Source: Psychroflexus longus
GTDB lineage: Bacteria > Bacteroidota > Bacteroidia > Flavobacteriales > Flavobacteriaceae
Direction: 5' to 3'
NCBI RefSeq assembly: GCF_020164595.1
Contig: NZ_JAIQZE010000001.1
Location: 310,001 to 374,000 of the forward strand
DNA: 64,000 nucleotides
Shown here in pieces: positions 26,052 to 35,131 of the stretch (its first letter is position 1; every line of letters starts with the position of its first letter). The notes under the pieces were generated by a model. That model saw only the letters and a program-made list of their open reading frames with translations. It ran no database searches and was not told the DNA's origin. The position numbers were made by a program, and so were the translations under genes.

Positions 26052-28559
26052 ATGAAATCTATTCTTTTTGCACTTACTCTTATTGTTTGCATGAGTTCCC
26101 AGGCTCAAAATGTAACATTAGATTATTATTTGCCTACAGATGTCACTTACAATCAGGATATTCCTAAACCAAGCGAAATTCTTGGATATGTTCCTGGAGA
26201 ATGGCATGTAAGCCATGACAAACTAGTTCATTATATGACTACTATTGCAGAATCTTCAGATAGAATCAGCATAGAAAACAGAGGCTACACTTACGAACAT
26301 AGACCTTTACTCTTGCTTACGGTCACCTCTCCAGAAAATCATAAAAACCTTTCTGAAATTAAAGAAAAGCATCTTCAAATCGTTTCCGGAGAAGTTTCTA
26401 AATCTGACTTAGGCTCTATGCCTATTGTGGTAAACCAGGGATTTTCCATTCATGGAAATGAACCTAGTGGTTCAAATGCTGCATTGGTTTTAGCCTATTA
26501 TTTAGCTGCAGCTGAAGGACCGGCCATTGATCAAATGCTTCAAAATACAGTAATTCTCCTTGATCCAAGTTTTAATCCAGATGGCTTGCAACGTTTTGCT
26601 TACTGGACCAATACCAATAGAAGTACACATTTGAATCCTGATCCTCAGGATCGTGAATTTTCTGAGATTTTTCCAGGGGGAAGAACCAATCATTACTGGT
26701 TCGACATGAATAGAGACTGGCTTCCCGTACAACTTTTGGAAAGCCAGGCCAGAATAAAAACCTTTTACGATTGGAGACCCAATGTCCTAACAGACCATCA
26801 CGAAATGGGATCTAATTCCTCTTTTTTCTTTCAGCCTGGAATTCCTGAAAGGACTAATCCATTGACTCCACAGCTTAATCAAGATTTAACTGAAAAGATA
26901 GGTAACTATCACGCCAGCGCTTTGGATAGTATTGGGTCGCTTTATTATTCTAAAGAGAGTTTTGACGATTTCTATTACGGAAAAGGCTCCACCTTCCCAG
27001 ATATCAATGGCTCTATAGGTATTCTTTTTGAACAAGGAAGCTCCAGGGGTTCTGGACAAATGACAGATAATGGATTATTGAGCTTTAATTTCACCATAAG
27101 AAATCAGTTCACTGCTGCTCTTTCAACACTTAAAGGCTCTTTAGAATTGAAAGATGAAATTTTAGGCTTACAACATCAATTTTATAGAAATGCAGAAAAA
27201 AGTGCTGGGAAAGGCGCTTATATTTTTGGCAGAAAAGGTGACCCAGTATTAACTAATGAATTGGCTAAAATTTTAAAACAACATCAGGTTGAGCTTTACA
27301 AGTTAACTAAAGATGAAACTATAAATGGAAAAGAATTTGAAGCTAATTCTTCTTACATCATTCCAAAAAATCAATTGCAAAACAGATTGGTTGAAGCAAT
27401 GTTTGAAGAACGAACAACCTTCCAGGACAGTATTTTCTACGATGTTTCAGCATGGAGCTTCAAACATGCTTTTGATGTTGATTTTACAGAAGTAAAGTCT
27501 GTAAACAGAGGAGAAAAAGTAGACTCACCAGAACTGAAAACTCCATCTGATATTAACAAATCAGATTATGCATATGCTATGAGGTGGAGCGATTTCAATT
27601 CAGCAAAAGTTCTTCATAAAATCATGGAGGCAGGCATTAGAGTGAAAGTGGCTCAAAAGCCTTTTCAATCTGCTACTGAAAAGTTTGATTATGGTACAAT
27701 CATGATTCCAGTTCAGAATCAAAATAAAACTGGTAATGAAATCTATGCATTGCTAAATTCTCTTCAGAAGAAAAATCACATTAAAATTTCAGCGCTTGAG
27801 ACCGGATTAACAAAAGGAATCAATCTTGGAAGTCCAAACATGAGTCATCTAGAAATGCCTAAAATCGCCATGTTGGTAGGTGATGGTGTAAGATCATACG
27901 ATGCCGGTGAAATGTGGCATATGCTGGATTACAGGTTCGAGATTCCTGTCACTAAACTTGACACTAAAGACTTCGATAGAACAAGTCTCGATAAGTATAC
28001 TCACTTCATCATCCCAAGTTCAAATTCTAGTAGCTTAAGCGATTCTGGTAAAGCTAAACTAAAAGACTGGGTAAGGGATGGTGGAACTATCATTGCTTAC
28101 AAAAGCACAGCAAATTGGTTGAAAGCAGAGAAAATGATAGATTTCAAAACTAAAAATGATTCGGTTGTTGCAAAAAATATCAGTTTTGATGAGCGAAGCG
28201 AATTTTACGGAGCCAAACGCATTGGTGGAACCATTTTTAATACTAAAGTGGATTTATCTCATCCTTTACTTTACGGATACAATGACGATAAACTGGCCAT
28301 TTTTAGAAATTCTAACCTCATGCTGGAAGCTGATGACCTGAGTTTCAACAATCCAATTCAGTATACAGAATCACCACTTTTAAGCGGTTATATCAACAAG
28401 GAAAATCTAGAATTAATCAAAGGAACTGTTCCTTTCAAACACAATAGATACGGTAGAGGTCATGTTATTATTTTTACAGATAACACCAACTTTAGAGCAT
28501 TTTGGCTAGGAACTTTCAAGTTGTTTTTAAACTCGATTTTCTTTAGTGATCAAATGTAA
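26052..28559 (+). CDS. M14-family zinc carboxypeptidase with C-terminal amidotransferase-like domain
   Basis: An 835-residue secreted protein (signal peptide to about residue 19, SSQAQ). The peptidase domain has the zinc site HGNE (His134, Glu137), the third ligand in TDHHEMGSNSSFFF, the substrate Arg of FDMNRDW and the general-base Glu in SIGILFEQGSSRG. The C-terminal third (from about residue 600) contains MLVGDGVRSYDAGEMWHMLDYRF, FIIPSS and LKDWVRDGGTIIAYKS, an arrangement like the class I glutamine-amidotransferase fold but without an obvious catalytic Cys. Such large M14 proteins are widespread in Bacteroidota. It probably trims peptides in the periplasm or outside the cell. A clear terminator follows. 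Confidence 0.9.
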   Translation: MKSILFALTLIVCMSSQAQNVTLDYYLPTDVTYNQDIPKPSEILGYVPGEWHVSHDKLVHYMTTIAESSDRISIENRGYTYEHRPLLLLTVTSPENHKNLSEIKEKHLQIVSGEVSKSDLGSMPIVVNQGFSIHGNEPSGSNAALVLAYYLAAAEGPAIDQMLQNTVILLDPSFNPDGLQRFAYWTNTNRSTHLNPDPQDREFSEIFPGGRTNHYWFDMNRDWLPVQLLESQARIKTFYDWRPNVLTDHHEMGSNSSFFFQPGIPERTNPLTPQLNQDLTEKIGNYHASALDSIGSLYYSKESFDDFYYGKGSTFPDINGSIGILFEQGSSRGSGQMTDNGLLSFNFTIRNQFTAALSTLKGSLELKDEILGLQHQFYRNAEKSAGKGAYIFGRKGDPVLTNELAKILKQHQVELYKLTKDETINGKEFEANSSYIIPKNQLQNRLVEAMFEERTTFQDSIFYDVSAWSFKHAFDVDFTEVKSVNRGEKVDSPELKTPSDINKSDYAYAMRWSDFNSAKVLHKIMEAGIRVKVAQKPFQSATEKFDYGTIMIPVQNQNKTGNEIYALLNSLQKKNHIKISALETGLTKGINLGSPNMSHLEMPKIAMLVGDGVRSYDAGEMWHMLDYRFEIPVTKLDTKDFDRTSLDKYTHFIIPSSNSSSLSDSGKAKLKDWVRDGGTIIAYKSTANWLKAEKMIDFKTKNDSVVAKNISFDERSEFYGAKRIGGTIFNTKVDLSHPLLYGYNDDKLAIFRNSNLMLEADDLSFNNPIQYTESPLLSGYINKENLELIKGTVPFKHNRYGRGHVIIFTDNTNFRAFWLGTFKLFLNSIFFSDQM

Positions 28560-28580
28560 ATCGATTTTGATTTTGATTTT

Positions 28581-28615
28581 AAAAAGCCTGTTTCTAAAAT
28601 GAAACGGGCTTTTTT
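28581..28615 (+). terminator. Intrinsic terminator of the M14 peptidase gene
   Basis: AAAAAGCCTGTTTC at 28581-28594 pairs with GAAACGGGCTTTTT at 28601-28614, one G-T pair, loop TAAAAT, ending in T residues. Confidence 0.88.
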
Positions 28616-28653
28616 GTTCATTAATTTATTGTAATTTAATTTCAAAATCAAGC

Positions 28654-29562
28654 ATGAGGGCTTTAGTCATTTCCGGAGGAGGAAGCAAAGGTGCTTTTGC
28701 AGGAGGCATTGCAGAATATCTCATTGCTGAATGTGATAACCACTACGATTTATTTTTAGGAACTTCTACGGGAAGTTTACTCGTGCCCTTGTTATCTATT
28801 GGTGAAATTTCAAAGTTGAAAGAAATTTATACTTCCGTTAATCAAAAATCCATTTTCAGTCGCAACCCTTTTATTATCAAAAAGAAGGATGAGGAGTTTG
28901 AGATTAAAATCAATCATTTCAATATTCTTCTGGGATTTCTAAAAGGATCGAAAACCTTCGGCGAAAGCAAAGCCTTGCGAGAACTCATTCTGAATGCTAT
29001 AACTCCAGAATTTTTTGAAAAAATGAAACTTCAATCGGTTGAAGTTGTTGTCACGGTTTCCAACATCACCCTGGGCAGTGTTGAGTATAAATCTTTAAAA
29101 GATTTTACTCGGCAAGAGTTTTGCGACTGGATTTGGGCTTCTGCCAATGTGATTCCTTTTATGAGTTTGGTCACCAAAAATTCTTATGACTACGGGGATG
29201 GCGGACTAGGAAATATTGTGCCGATATCTGAGGCTATCAATCGGGGAGCATCTGATGTAGATGTGATTGTTCTTAAAACCGAAAAACAATATCAAAAAAA
29301 GCCAGTAGCAAATGCACTTGATTTGACGACAAGGGTATTTGATTTTCTATTGGATCAAATCATCAGGAACGATCTCACTTATGGTAAATTAAGAAGTCAG
29401 CATGAACACATCAACCTGAATTTTTACCATCCGCCGGAAATGCTGACCAAAAACTCATTGATTTTTAATCCTGAACAAATGAAAAAATGGTGGGATTTGG
29501 GATTTGAATATGCCAAGGAAAACACACCTTATTGCCGCCGCATTGAAACGAGAATGTTTTAA
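28654..29562 (+). CDS. Patatin-like phospholipase
   Basis: A 302-residue protein with the patatin Ser-Asp dyad: glycine-rich oxyanion loop ISGGGSKGAFAGG near the N-terminus, GTSTG (Ser38) and DGG (Asp182). No signal peptide is visible, so it is probably a cytoplasmic or membrane-associated lipid acyl hydrolase. It is a stand-alone gene after the M14 terminator. The family is broad, and specific lipid substrates cannot be read from sequence. The 160 bases after it hold no gene and no clear terminator. Confidence 0.88.
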   Translation: MRALVISGGGSKGAFAGGIAEYLIAECDNHYDLFLGTSTGSLLVPLLSIGEISKLKEIYTSVNQKSIFSRNPFIIKKKDEEFEIKINHFNILLGFLKGSKTFGESKALRELILNAITPEFFEKMKLQSVEVVVTVSNITLGSVEYKSLKDFTRQEFCDWIWASANVIPFMSLVTKNSYDYGDGGLGNIVPISEAINRGASDVDVIVLKTEKQYQKKPVANALDLTTRVFDFLLDQIIRNDLTYGKLRSQHEHINLNFYHPPEMLTKNSLIFNPEQMKKWWDLGFEYAKENTPYCRRIETRMF

Positions 29563-29722
29563 TGAAAAAACTCAGGTTTATTTCAAATTCAAAAATTGAT
29601 ATTCTTATTTGAAATTTACTTTAGCTCACATGAGATTTAATGCGGGTTATCTATAAAAGTATCGGGCTTTTAAAGAATTAAGAATTCTACCCTCGAGAGT
29701 TTGGAGACTTTTCATCAATCTC

Positions 29723-30724
29723 TTAAATCTTGACCAACATTTTACCTTTATTTTTACCTTCAAAAAGATCTAAAAAAGCCTGCGGGATGTTATCAAATCC
29801 TTCTACTATAGTTTCTTCATACTGAAGTTTCCCTTGCTGAAGCCATTCTGCCAATTGTTTTATGCCTTCCGGATGTCTGTCTTTATAATCGAAAATGACA
29901 AAGCCTTGCATCATGGAACTTTTCTTGATCAAAAAGGGTTGAACGCTGGTGCTTTTTGGTAATTCGGTTTTGTTATAAACCGAGATTGCGCCACAAACTA
30001 CAGTTCTAGAGAATTTATTGATGTTGTAAAGCACTGCTTCAGAAATCTCGCCTCCAACATTATCATAATAAACATCAACACCATTGTGACAAGCTTCGGC
30101 GATGGCCTGAGTCATGTTTTCTGTAGTTTTATAATTGATGCCTTCATCATATCCATAATCAGATGTGATCATTTCTATTTTTTCATCAGAACCTGCGATA
30201 CCCACCACCCGCATTCCAAGTAGTTTTCCTATTTGCCCAACAACACTACCGACGGCTCCTGCTGCTCCAGAGACCAAAAGGGTTTCGCCTTTTTTAGGTT
30301 TTCCTATATCGGTGAGTCCAAAATAAGCCGTAAGACCGGTCATACCTAAAATTCCGAGATATGTTGAAAGTGGTGCTTGATTAGGATTCACTTTTTTCAA
30401 ATTTTCAGCATTGGAAACTTGTTTCTCCTTCCACTCCATCATTCCTGTCACAAAATCACCGGCGCTAAAGTCAGATGACTTAGACTCTATCACTTCTGCA
30501 ACACAACCTGAAACGATAGGTTTATTAAGCTCAAAGGGCTCGATATACGATTCAGCATCCATCATTCTGCCTCTCAGATACGGGTCCACAGAAACGTAGG
30601 TCGTTTTGAGTAAAACTTCTCCCTCTTTAAGATCTTGAAGTTCTGTAGTTATGAACTCAAAGTCTGATAATTTTGGAGTTCCTACGGGCCTATTTTTTAA
30701 ATTGATGGTTGTTGTAGTTGACAT
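29723..30724 (-). CDS. NADP-dependent MDR oxidoreductase (CurA / leukotriene B4 dehydrogenase-like)
   Basis: A 333-residue zinc-free medium-chain dehydrogenase/reductase. Family marks: KNRPVGTPKLSDFE at the N-terminus, TYVSVDPYLRGRM, the nucleotide-binding SGAAGAVGSVVGQIGKLLGMRVVGIAGS, and the C-terminal QLAEWLQQGKLQYEETIVEGFDNIPQAF. Members reduce alpha,beta-unsaturated carbonyl compounds with NADPH, often as a defence against reactive aldehydes. Length is normal. The gene is divergent from the 806-residue protein gene, with 278 bases between; no regulator is adjacent. Confidence 0.9.
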   Translation of the reverse strand: MSTTTTINLKNRPVGTPKLSDFEFITTELQDLKEGEVLLKTTYVSVDPYLRGRMMDAESYIEPFELNKPIVSGCVAEVIESKSSDFSAGDFVTGMMEWKEKQVSNAENLKKVNPNQAPLSTYLGILGMTGLTAYFGLTDIGKPKKGETLLVSGAAGAVGSVVGQIGKLLGMRVVGIAGSDEKIEMITSDYGYDEGINYKTTENMTQAIAEACHNGVDVYYDNVGGEISEAVLYNINKFSRTVVCGAISVYNKTELPKSTSVQPFLIKKSSMMQGFVIFDYKDRHPEGIKQLAEWLQQGKLQYEETIVEGFDNIPQAFLDLFEGKNKGKMLVKI

Positions 30725-31002
30725 ACTGTTGAATTTTTATTTAGGTAATGATTTGAATTCATCCAAACTTAAGCGATCGGCTTTGATTACATATTAAAAT
30801 TAAACTAAAGTTAGTAACTCACTATCATTTCAAGATTTAGAAGTATTGAATCTTTGTGCCTTAAAGCATTACTCGAGTCAAGATTTAATTCAATGTTTTT
30901 AGTTCATACTATAAACATTTAGCTTATTAAAGTTAACATAAACTATAAGATAATTTTAAAACTATTTGTTATTTTAGTTATACTAATCCTACTCTATCCA
31001 TT

Positions 31003-33423
31003 ATGAAAAAGCTTTTATTTTTTATTGTTTCAATCTTATTTTTTATCGGTTCGAACGCACAGGTGGACCAGTCTACTTTAATGGAAAAAATTAAAGAGCA
31101 TGACGAAATCCCCCGTGAGATGGCCTACCTGCATCTGAATAAATCCACTTATTTGGAAGGTGAACAAATAGCATTTACTGCCTATGTTTTAAATAAGCAA
31201 ATTTTAAAACCATCCGAAGCAACTAACCTTTATATTTTAATCAAAGACGAAAACAATAAAGTGATTAAAGAAAAACTCGTCCTGGTTGAAGATGGTACTT
31301 CTTCGAACACCATCCGAGTAGATTCATTATTTACCGCAGGAAATTATAACATCAGTGCGTTCACCAATTGGATGAGAAACTTCAAAGAACAAAATTACTT
31401 TGTGGAAAACATTAAAATTATTGAAGCAGAAAGTAGTGATGAGAATACTGCCAGTGCAACTACTGAAAATATAGATCTTCAGTTTCTGCCAGAAAGCGGT
31501 CACTTATTGAATGGGGTTATAAATACAGTTGGTGTCATCGCTAAAAAGCACGATGGCAAAGGTATAGCTAATGCAGAAATTCGGATAACAAATGATAAGA
31601 ATCAACAACTAGCTCAATGCAAGCTTAACCGGTTTGGTATAGGGAAATTTTCTTTTATCCCCGAGACAGGAACCGCTTACAAAGCAGAAATTTCCTACCC
31701 CGGGGTTCAGTCTATAATATATGAGCTAAATGTACCTGTAGAAAGGAATGGAATTATTCTATCGGCAATCACAACTCAGGAAGAACTCAGGCTGTTGGTG
31801 AAAACCAATCCAGAAAGTTCTAGATCATTGAAAAATGAAAACTATTCCCTGTTGCTTCATAATTTGACGGAAAGTAAGATGTATGATATAGATTTTAAGG
31901 ATAAATTTTCTATTCCTTTTTTGTTTAATCTTAAGGATCTCCCTCCAGGCATCAATACGGTCACCTTATTTAATTCTAAGAATAATATAATTGCAGAACG
32001 TATATTCTTTAATTACAACAACCTTCCCAAAACAACATTCAAAAGGCCTAATATCAAAGCTTCTTCAGATTCTATAAAGATTCAATTGAAAACAAAGCAA
32101 GCTTTGGATAGTATGAAAGTGAGTGTTTCGGTCTTACCGAAATTTTCATTGTCCGATCAAAACAATCACTCTATTACTTCCTATCTTTTATTACAACCAT
32201 ATATTAAAGGTGCTGTCCAACAAGCGGATTGGTACTTCAATGAAATTGATAAGCGTAAAGTAAGAGAGCTTGACAATCTCCTTATCACTCAAGGATGGAG
32301 TACATACGACTGGAATTTTGTCTTTAATAAAGATTTGAAAATAGCTTACCAGTATGAAGATTTGTTAAAGATTGAAGGTGTTTTAAACAAACCTGATAAA
32401 AAAAATCAGGAGTTTTTGATTCATGCTACCAGCACAAGAGCACCTCAGAGGATCAGCTTGCCTGGTAATACAAAATCGTTTATTGTCAATGATTTCTTTC
32501 ACACAACTGAGAGTGAACTTGAAATATCCAGAGTTGATGGCAATAGATTGTTACCTGCCAATTTGTTTGTCAGATTTTCACCAAGTGCTTTTCCAGATCT
32601 ATACACAAATCCGCCTTACGTCCATCTAGATCTAAAGAAAAACGCTCCCAATATTAAGCTGGAGCAACCAGTTATTTTTTTTGATGAAAATAGAGAGACA
32701 CTAGATGAGGTGGTGATAGAAAAGAGAATCGACAAGGTGAAACAACGTGAGAGAAAGCTAAACAATAAAGAAATTTATGGTAATGTAAAAGTAGTAGACT
32801 TGGATGATATAATGCTTTACAGAACCTTAAGCACTTATCTAAGCACTCAGCCTGGTCTTAATGTAAATGAGCCTCCAGGAAGCCTAATAGTTACTGCCGG
32901 CCCGGGAAATTCTTTTGGAACTCCTAGTGGACTAGAAGGAAGAAGTGAGGGGGGAAGTAGAACTGATAGTAGCATGCGGTTTTATCTTGATGATGTTCCT
33001 ATGGAAAATGAATTTTTCTATCAATATCCATTGGAACTGGTTGACTATGTTAAAATAAACAGAAGAGGGCTCGGTGGCGGCTTTATGGAAGCTAATGGTA
33101 GTATAAGAGTATATTCAAGACCCGGTTCGATCTATGAAGATTCTAGAACTATTAAACCTCAGAAGTTTCAATTACCGGTAGCTTTTAGCCAACAGAAAAA
33201 ATATTACATTCCTAAATTCAGTAATGAATACGGTGCTTTCTTTCAAAGTTACGGCGTCATAGATTGGAAACCTTTATTAAAATCAGATTCCAAAGGAGAA
33301 ATCTCATTCAAAATCAAAAAACCTCAAGTCGACTATCAACTCATCATCCAAGGTATTTCTGATGATGGCGTATTGATACAAGATGTGCAACATATCAAAT
33401 TAAATGATGCTGACTTGAATTAA
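31003..33423 (+). CDS. Secreted protein with macroglobulin-like N-terminus and TonB plug-like C-terminus
   Basis: An 806-residue exported protein (signal peptide about residues 1-20). The N-terminal part (YLHLNKSTYLEGEQIAFTAYV, then AGNYNISAFTNWMRNF) resembles an MG2 macroglobulin domain. Further beta-rich segments follow. Near residues 610-710 there is a plug-like stretch (LSTYLSTQPGLNVNEPPGS, FYLDDVPMENEFFYQYPLELVDYVKINRR) as in the start of TonB receptors, but no beta-barrel follows; the protein ends about 100 residues later in another beta domain. Related proteins occur in Flavobacteria, without a settled function as far as I know. It is a single gene. The role may be in envelope protein handling (speculative). 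Confidence 0.75.
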   Translation: MKKLLFFIVSILFFIGSNAQVDQSTLMEKIKEHDEIPREMAYLHLNKSTYLEGEQIAFTAYVLNKQILKPSEATNLYILIKDENNKVIKEKLVLVEDGTSSNTIRVDSLFTAGNYNISAFTNWMRNFKEQNYFVENIKIIEAESSDENTASATTENIDLQFLPESGHLLNGVINTVGVIAKKHDGKGIANAEIRITNDKNQQLAQCKLNRFGIGKFSFIPETGTAYKAEISYPGVQSIIYELNVPVERNGIILSAITTQEELRLLVKTNPESSRSLKNENYSLLLHNLTESKMYDIDFKDKFSIPFLFNLKDLPPGINTVTLFNSKNNIIAERIFFNYNNLPKTTFKRPNIKASSDSIKIQLKTKQALDSMKVSVSVLPKFSLSDQNNHSITSYLLLQPYIKGAVQQADWYFNEIDKRKVRELDNLLITQGWSTYDWNFVFNKDLKIAYQYEDLLKIEGVLNKPDKKNQEFLIHATSTRAPQRISLPGNTKSFIVNDFFHTTESELEISRVDGNRLLPANLFVRFSPSAFPDLYTNPPYVHLDLKKNAPNIKLEQPVIFFDENRETLDEVVIEKRIDKVKQRERKLNNKEIYGNVKVVDLDDIMLYRTLSTYLSTQPGLNVNEPPGSLIVTAGPGNSFGTPSGLEGRSEGGSRTDSSMRFYLDDVPMENEFFYQYPLELVDYVKINRRGLGGGFMEANGSIRVYSRPGSIYEDSRTIKPQKFQLPVAFSQQKKYYIPKFSNEYGAFFQSYGVIDWKPLLKSDSKGEISFKIKKPQVDYQLIIQGISDDGVLIQDVQHIKLNDADLN

Positions 33424-33464
33424 AACTATTTGCATTCTATAGTAAGAAGAAGTCTGGATTCATT

Positions 33465-34562
33465 TCAGAAATCTAGAGTTTGCTCTAATTTGTAAGGATA
33501 TGATCTGATCAAAAATTCGGAATGAGCTGAACATTGTTTATTAAAATAATATTTAAAATCCATAAAAACTGGCCCGTATGGCACCATTGGAACATTAAGT
33601 TCTGTCATAGACCAATCGAAAACATTTCTGTAGGTTTTATCTTTAAAATCCATTGATTTAAATGCATTCTTTTCAATTTCCAGGCAACTTGAATGTACAT
33701 ATAAATAATCTGAATCACCACTGTATAAACTAAAAGACAAAAGTGGAGAATGTTTACCAAAAAAACTTGAAATCGGTAGTATTACTAAAACAAGTATAAG
33801 AACTACTCCTGTTAAATTTTTAAAGTAGTTAAGACGGAAAGTCAATGACTCGTCTTTTAGATATAAAATAGCGAATACAATCATAAGTACATTCCAGGGC
33901 CAGATGATCGAGTTAAAATTGGTTCCCAGCGGGCCTAAAGTCAACAAAAGTAACAGATGCATGACTATCAAAAGTAACCAGCCGATTTTCCTATATCTGG
34001 TCCACAGAAACAGACCAGCTATAATTTCAATCAAAGGCAAAGCTAATCCTATTGCTTTTACTCCACGATGAAAAGCAATCTCAGGAGCAATTCCAAGGAA
34101 GTCGATAAGGATAAACTTGCCCCACAAAAAGTTGACAAATCCTAAATTCAATTTATGCAATCTACTAAAAATGTAAGTGACCGATAACAAGAATAAAAGG
34201 TAAAACTTGAAGTGTTTTGGCTGTGAAAAACCAATGGCTATAGTCGCCATAAATTGAAAAATGGTGGGCTGCCAGCGCATTTGGTCCAAACTCATCAGGA
34301 AAATCTCAAGTCCAAATATCAGAATGAGAATGATCCGTTTAGGATTGATGAGTGCTACTATTAATAAGGAGAGGCTCAAGATTGCCAGACCGTCTGAAGC
34401 CCTTGAAGGAATATTGCTTAAATATTCCTTCAAGGGCAACTCTGGAAAAGTTCGCTGCCAGGACCACCATAAATTGATGGACATCAGTTTGAAGGTGATC
34501 CAGAATAAAACCGTTAATCTAAGAACACTATTCCTAAAATTATGAGAGATGATTTGATTCAC
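33465..34562 (-). CDS. Multi-pass membrane protein of unknown function
   Basis: A 365-residue protein with about nine predicted hydrophobic helices, among them GLAILSLSLLIVALI, IILILIFGLEIFLM, FYLLFLLSVTYIF, LALPLIEIIAGLFLW, WLLLIVMHLLLLLTL and VVLILVLVILPISSF, then a soluble C-terminal tail of about 100 residues with three cysteines. The layout recalls DoxX/MauE- or HTTM-like proteins, but no signature was recognised. A perfect 17-bp inverted repeat lies inside the gene near its start (34399-34437). It may be cotranscribed with the two genes upstream (34616 and 35132). Confidence 0.7.
   Translation of the reverse strand: MNQIISHNFRNSVLRLTVLFWITFKLMSINLWWSWQRTFPELPLKEYLSNIPSRASDGLAILSLSLLIVALINPKRIILILIFGLEIFLMSLDQMRWQPTIFQFMATIAIGFSQPKHFKFYLLFLLSVTYIFSRLHKLNLGFVNFLWGKFILIDFLGIAPEIAFHRGVKAIGLALPLIEIIAGLFLWTRYRKIGWLLLIVMHLLLLLTLGPLGTNFNSIIWPWNVLMIVFAILYLKDESLTFRLNYFKNLTGVVLILVLVILPISSFFGKHSPLLSFSLYSGDSDYLYVHSSCLEIEKNAFKSMDFKDKTYRNVFDWSMTELNVPMVPYGPVFMDFKYYFNKQCSAHSEFLIRSYPYKLEQTLDF
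34399..34437 (-). repeat. 17-bp perfect hairpin inside a coding sequence
   Basis: GCCCTTGAAGGAATATT at 34399-34415 pairs perfectly with AATATTCCTTCAAGGGC at 34421-34437 across five bases. It lies in codons about 42-55 of the membrane protein gene. Confidence 0.9.
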
Positions 34563-34615
34563 TTTACTTGGTAATACAGACTAAAGTTAAAAAACAGAAT
34601 AAAGCTATAAAGCTT

Positions 34616-35122
34616 TTATTCCCACTCTGATAAAAATTCAGATACAAGAAAAGTGTTGATTGTACTGCCTTTAAATTTATGTTCATTGATAAGAAGACAA
34701 TAAAGTAAAACATCTTGCCCAGGCTCTAGCTCGTTTTCAAAATGATTAATCAACTGATTCTGAACAGGCATCCAAACTTTAGATTTTCCAATATCAAATT
34801 CAAATTCACGAGACACCAAATCATTTAAAACTTCTGTACTACCCATTTTCATTTTAAAAACATTTCTCATCGAATTCAAAACTTTATCTTCAATTTCCCT
34901 CTCGTTCCCAGTATATTTTACCACGAATCTAAATCTCTGCATAGAAACATAATACTGAGCTTCAGCAGTATCTTTTTCTACTTTTCGAGCATAGTCCATT
35001 TCAGCTTTAATAACACTTTCAGCATCAGTCAGTCTGTAATTTTCATCCCAACCATTTATACCACCTTGAGCATAATTATAGCTCGAGATGAATACAAAAA
35101 CTAATAAAATAATTTTATTCAT
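34616..35122 (-). CDS. Exported protein of unknown function
   Basis: A 168-residue protein with a signal peptide (hydrophobic residues about 4-18, ending NYAQ). The mature part is acidic and mixed alpha/beta; no cysteine pair, no repeat and no catalytic motif stands out. A helical segment, DAESVIKAEMDYARKVEKDT, is followed by alternating strands (YYVSMQRFRFVVKYTGN). I do not recognise the family. It lies 9 bases after the zinc-binding dehydrogenase gene and 53 bases before the membrane protein gene, all on the same strand, so a three-gene transcript is possible. Confidence 0.65.
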   Translation of the reverse strand: MNKIILLVFVFISSYNYAQGGINGWDENYRLTDAESVIKAEMDYARKVEKDTAEAQYYVSMQRFRFVVKYTGNEREIEDKVLNSMRNVFKMKMGSTEVLNDLVSREFEFDIGKSKVWMPVQNQLINHFENELEPGQDVLLYCLLINEHKFKGSTINTFLVSEFLSEWE

Positions 35123-35131
35123 AATTAGTAT

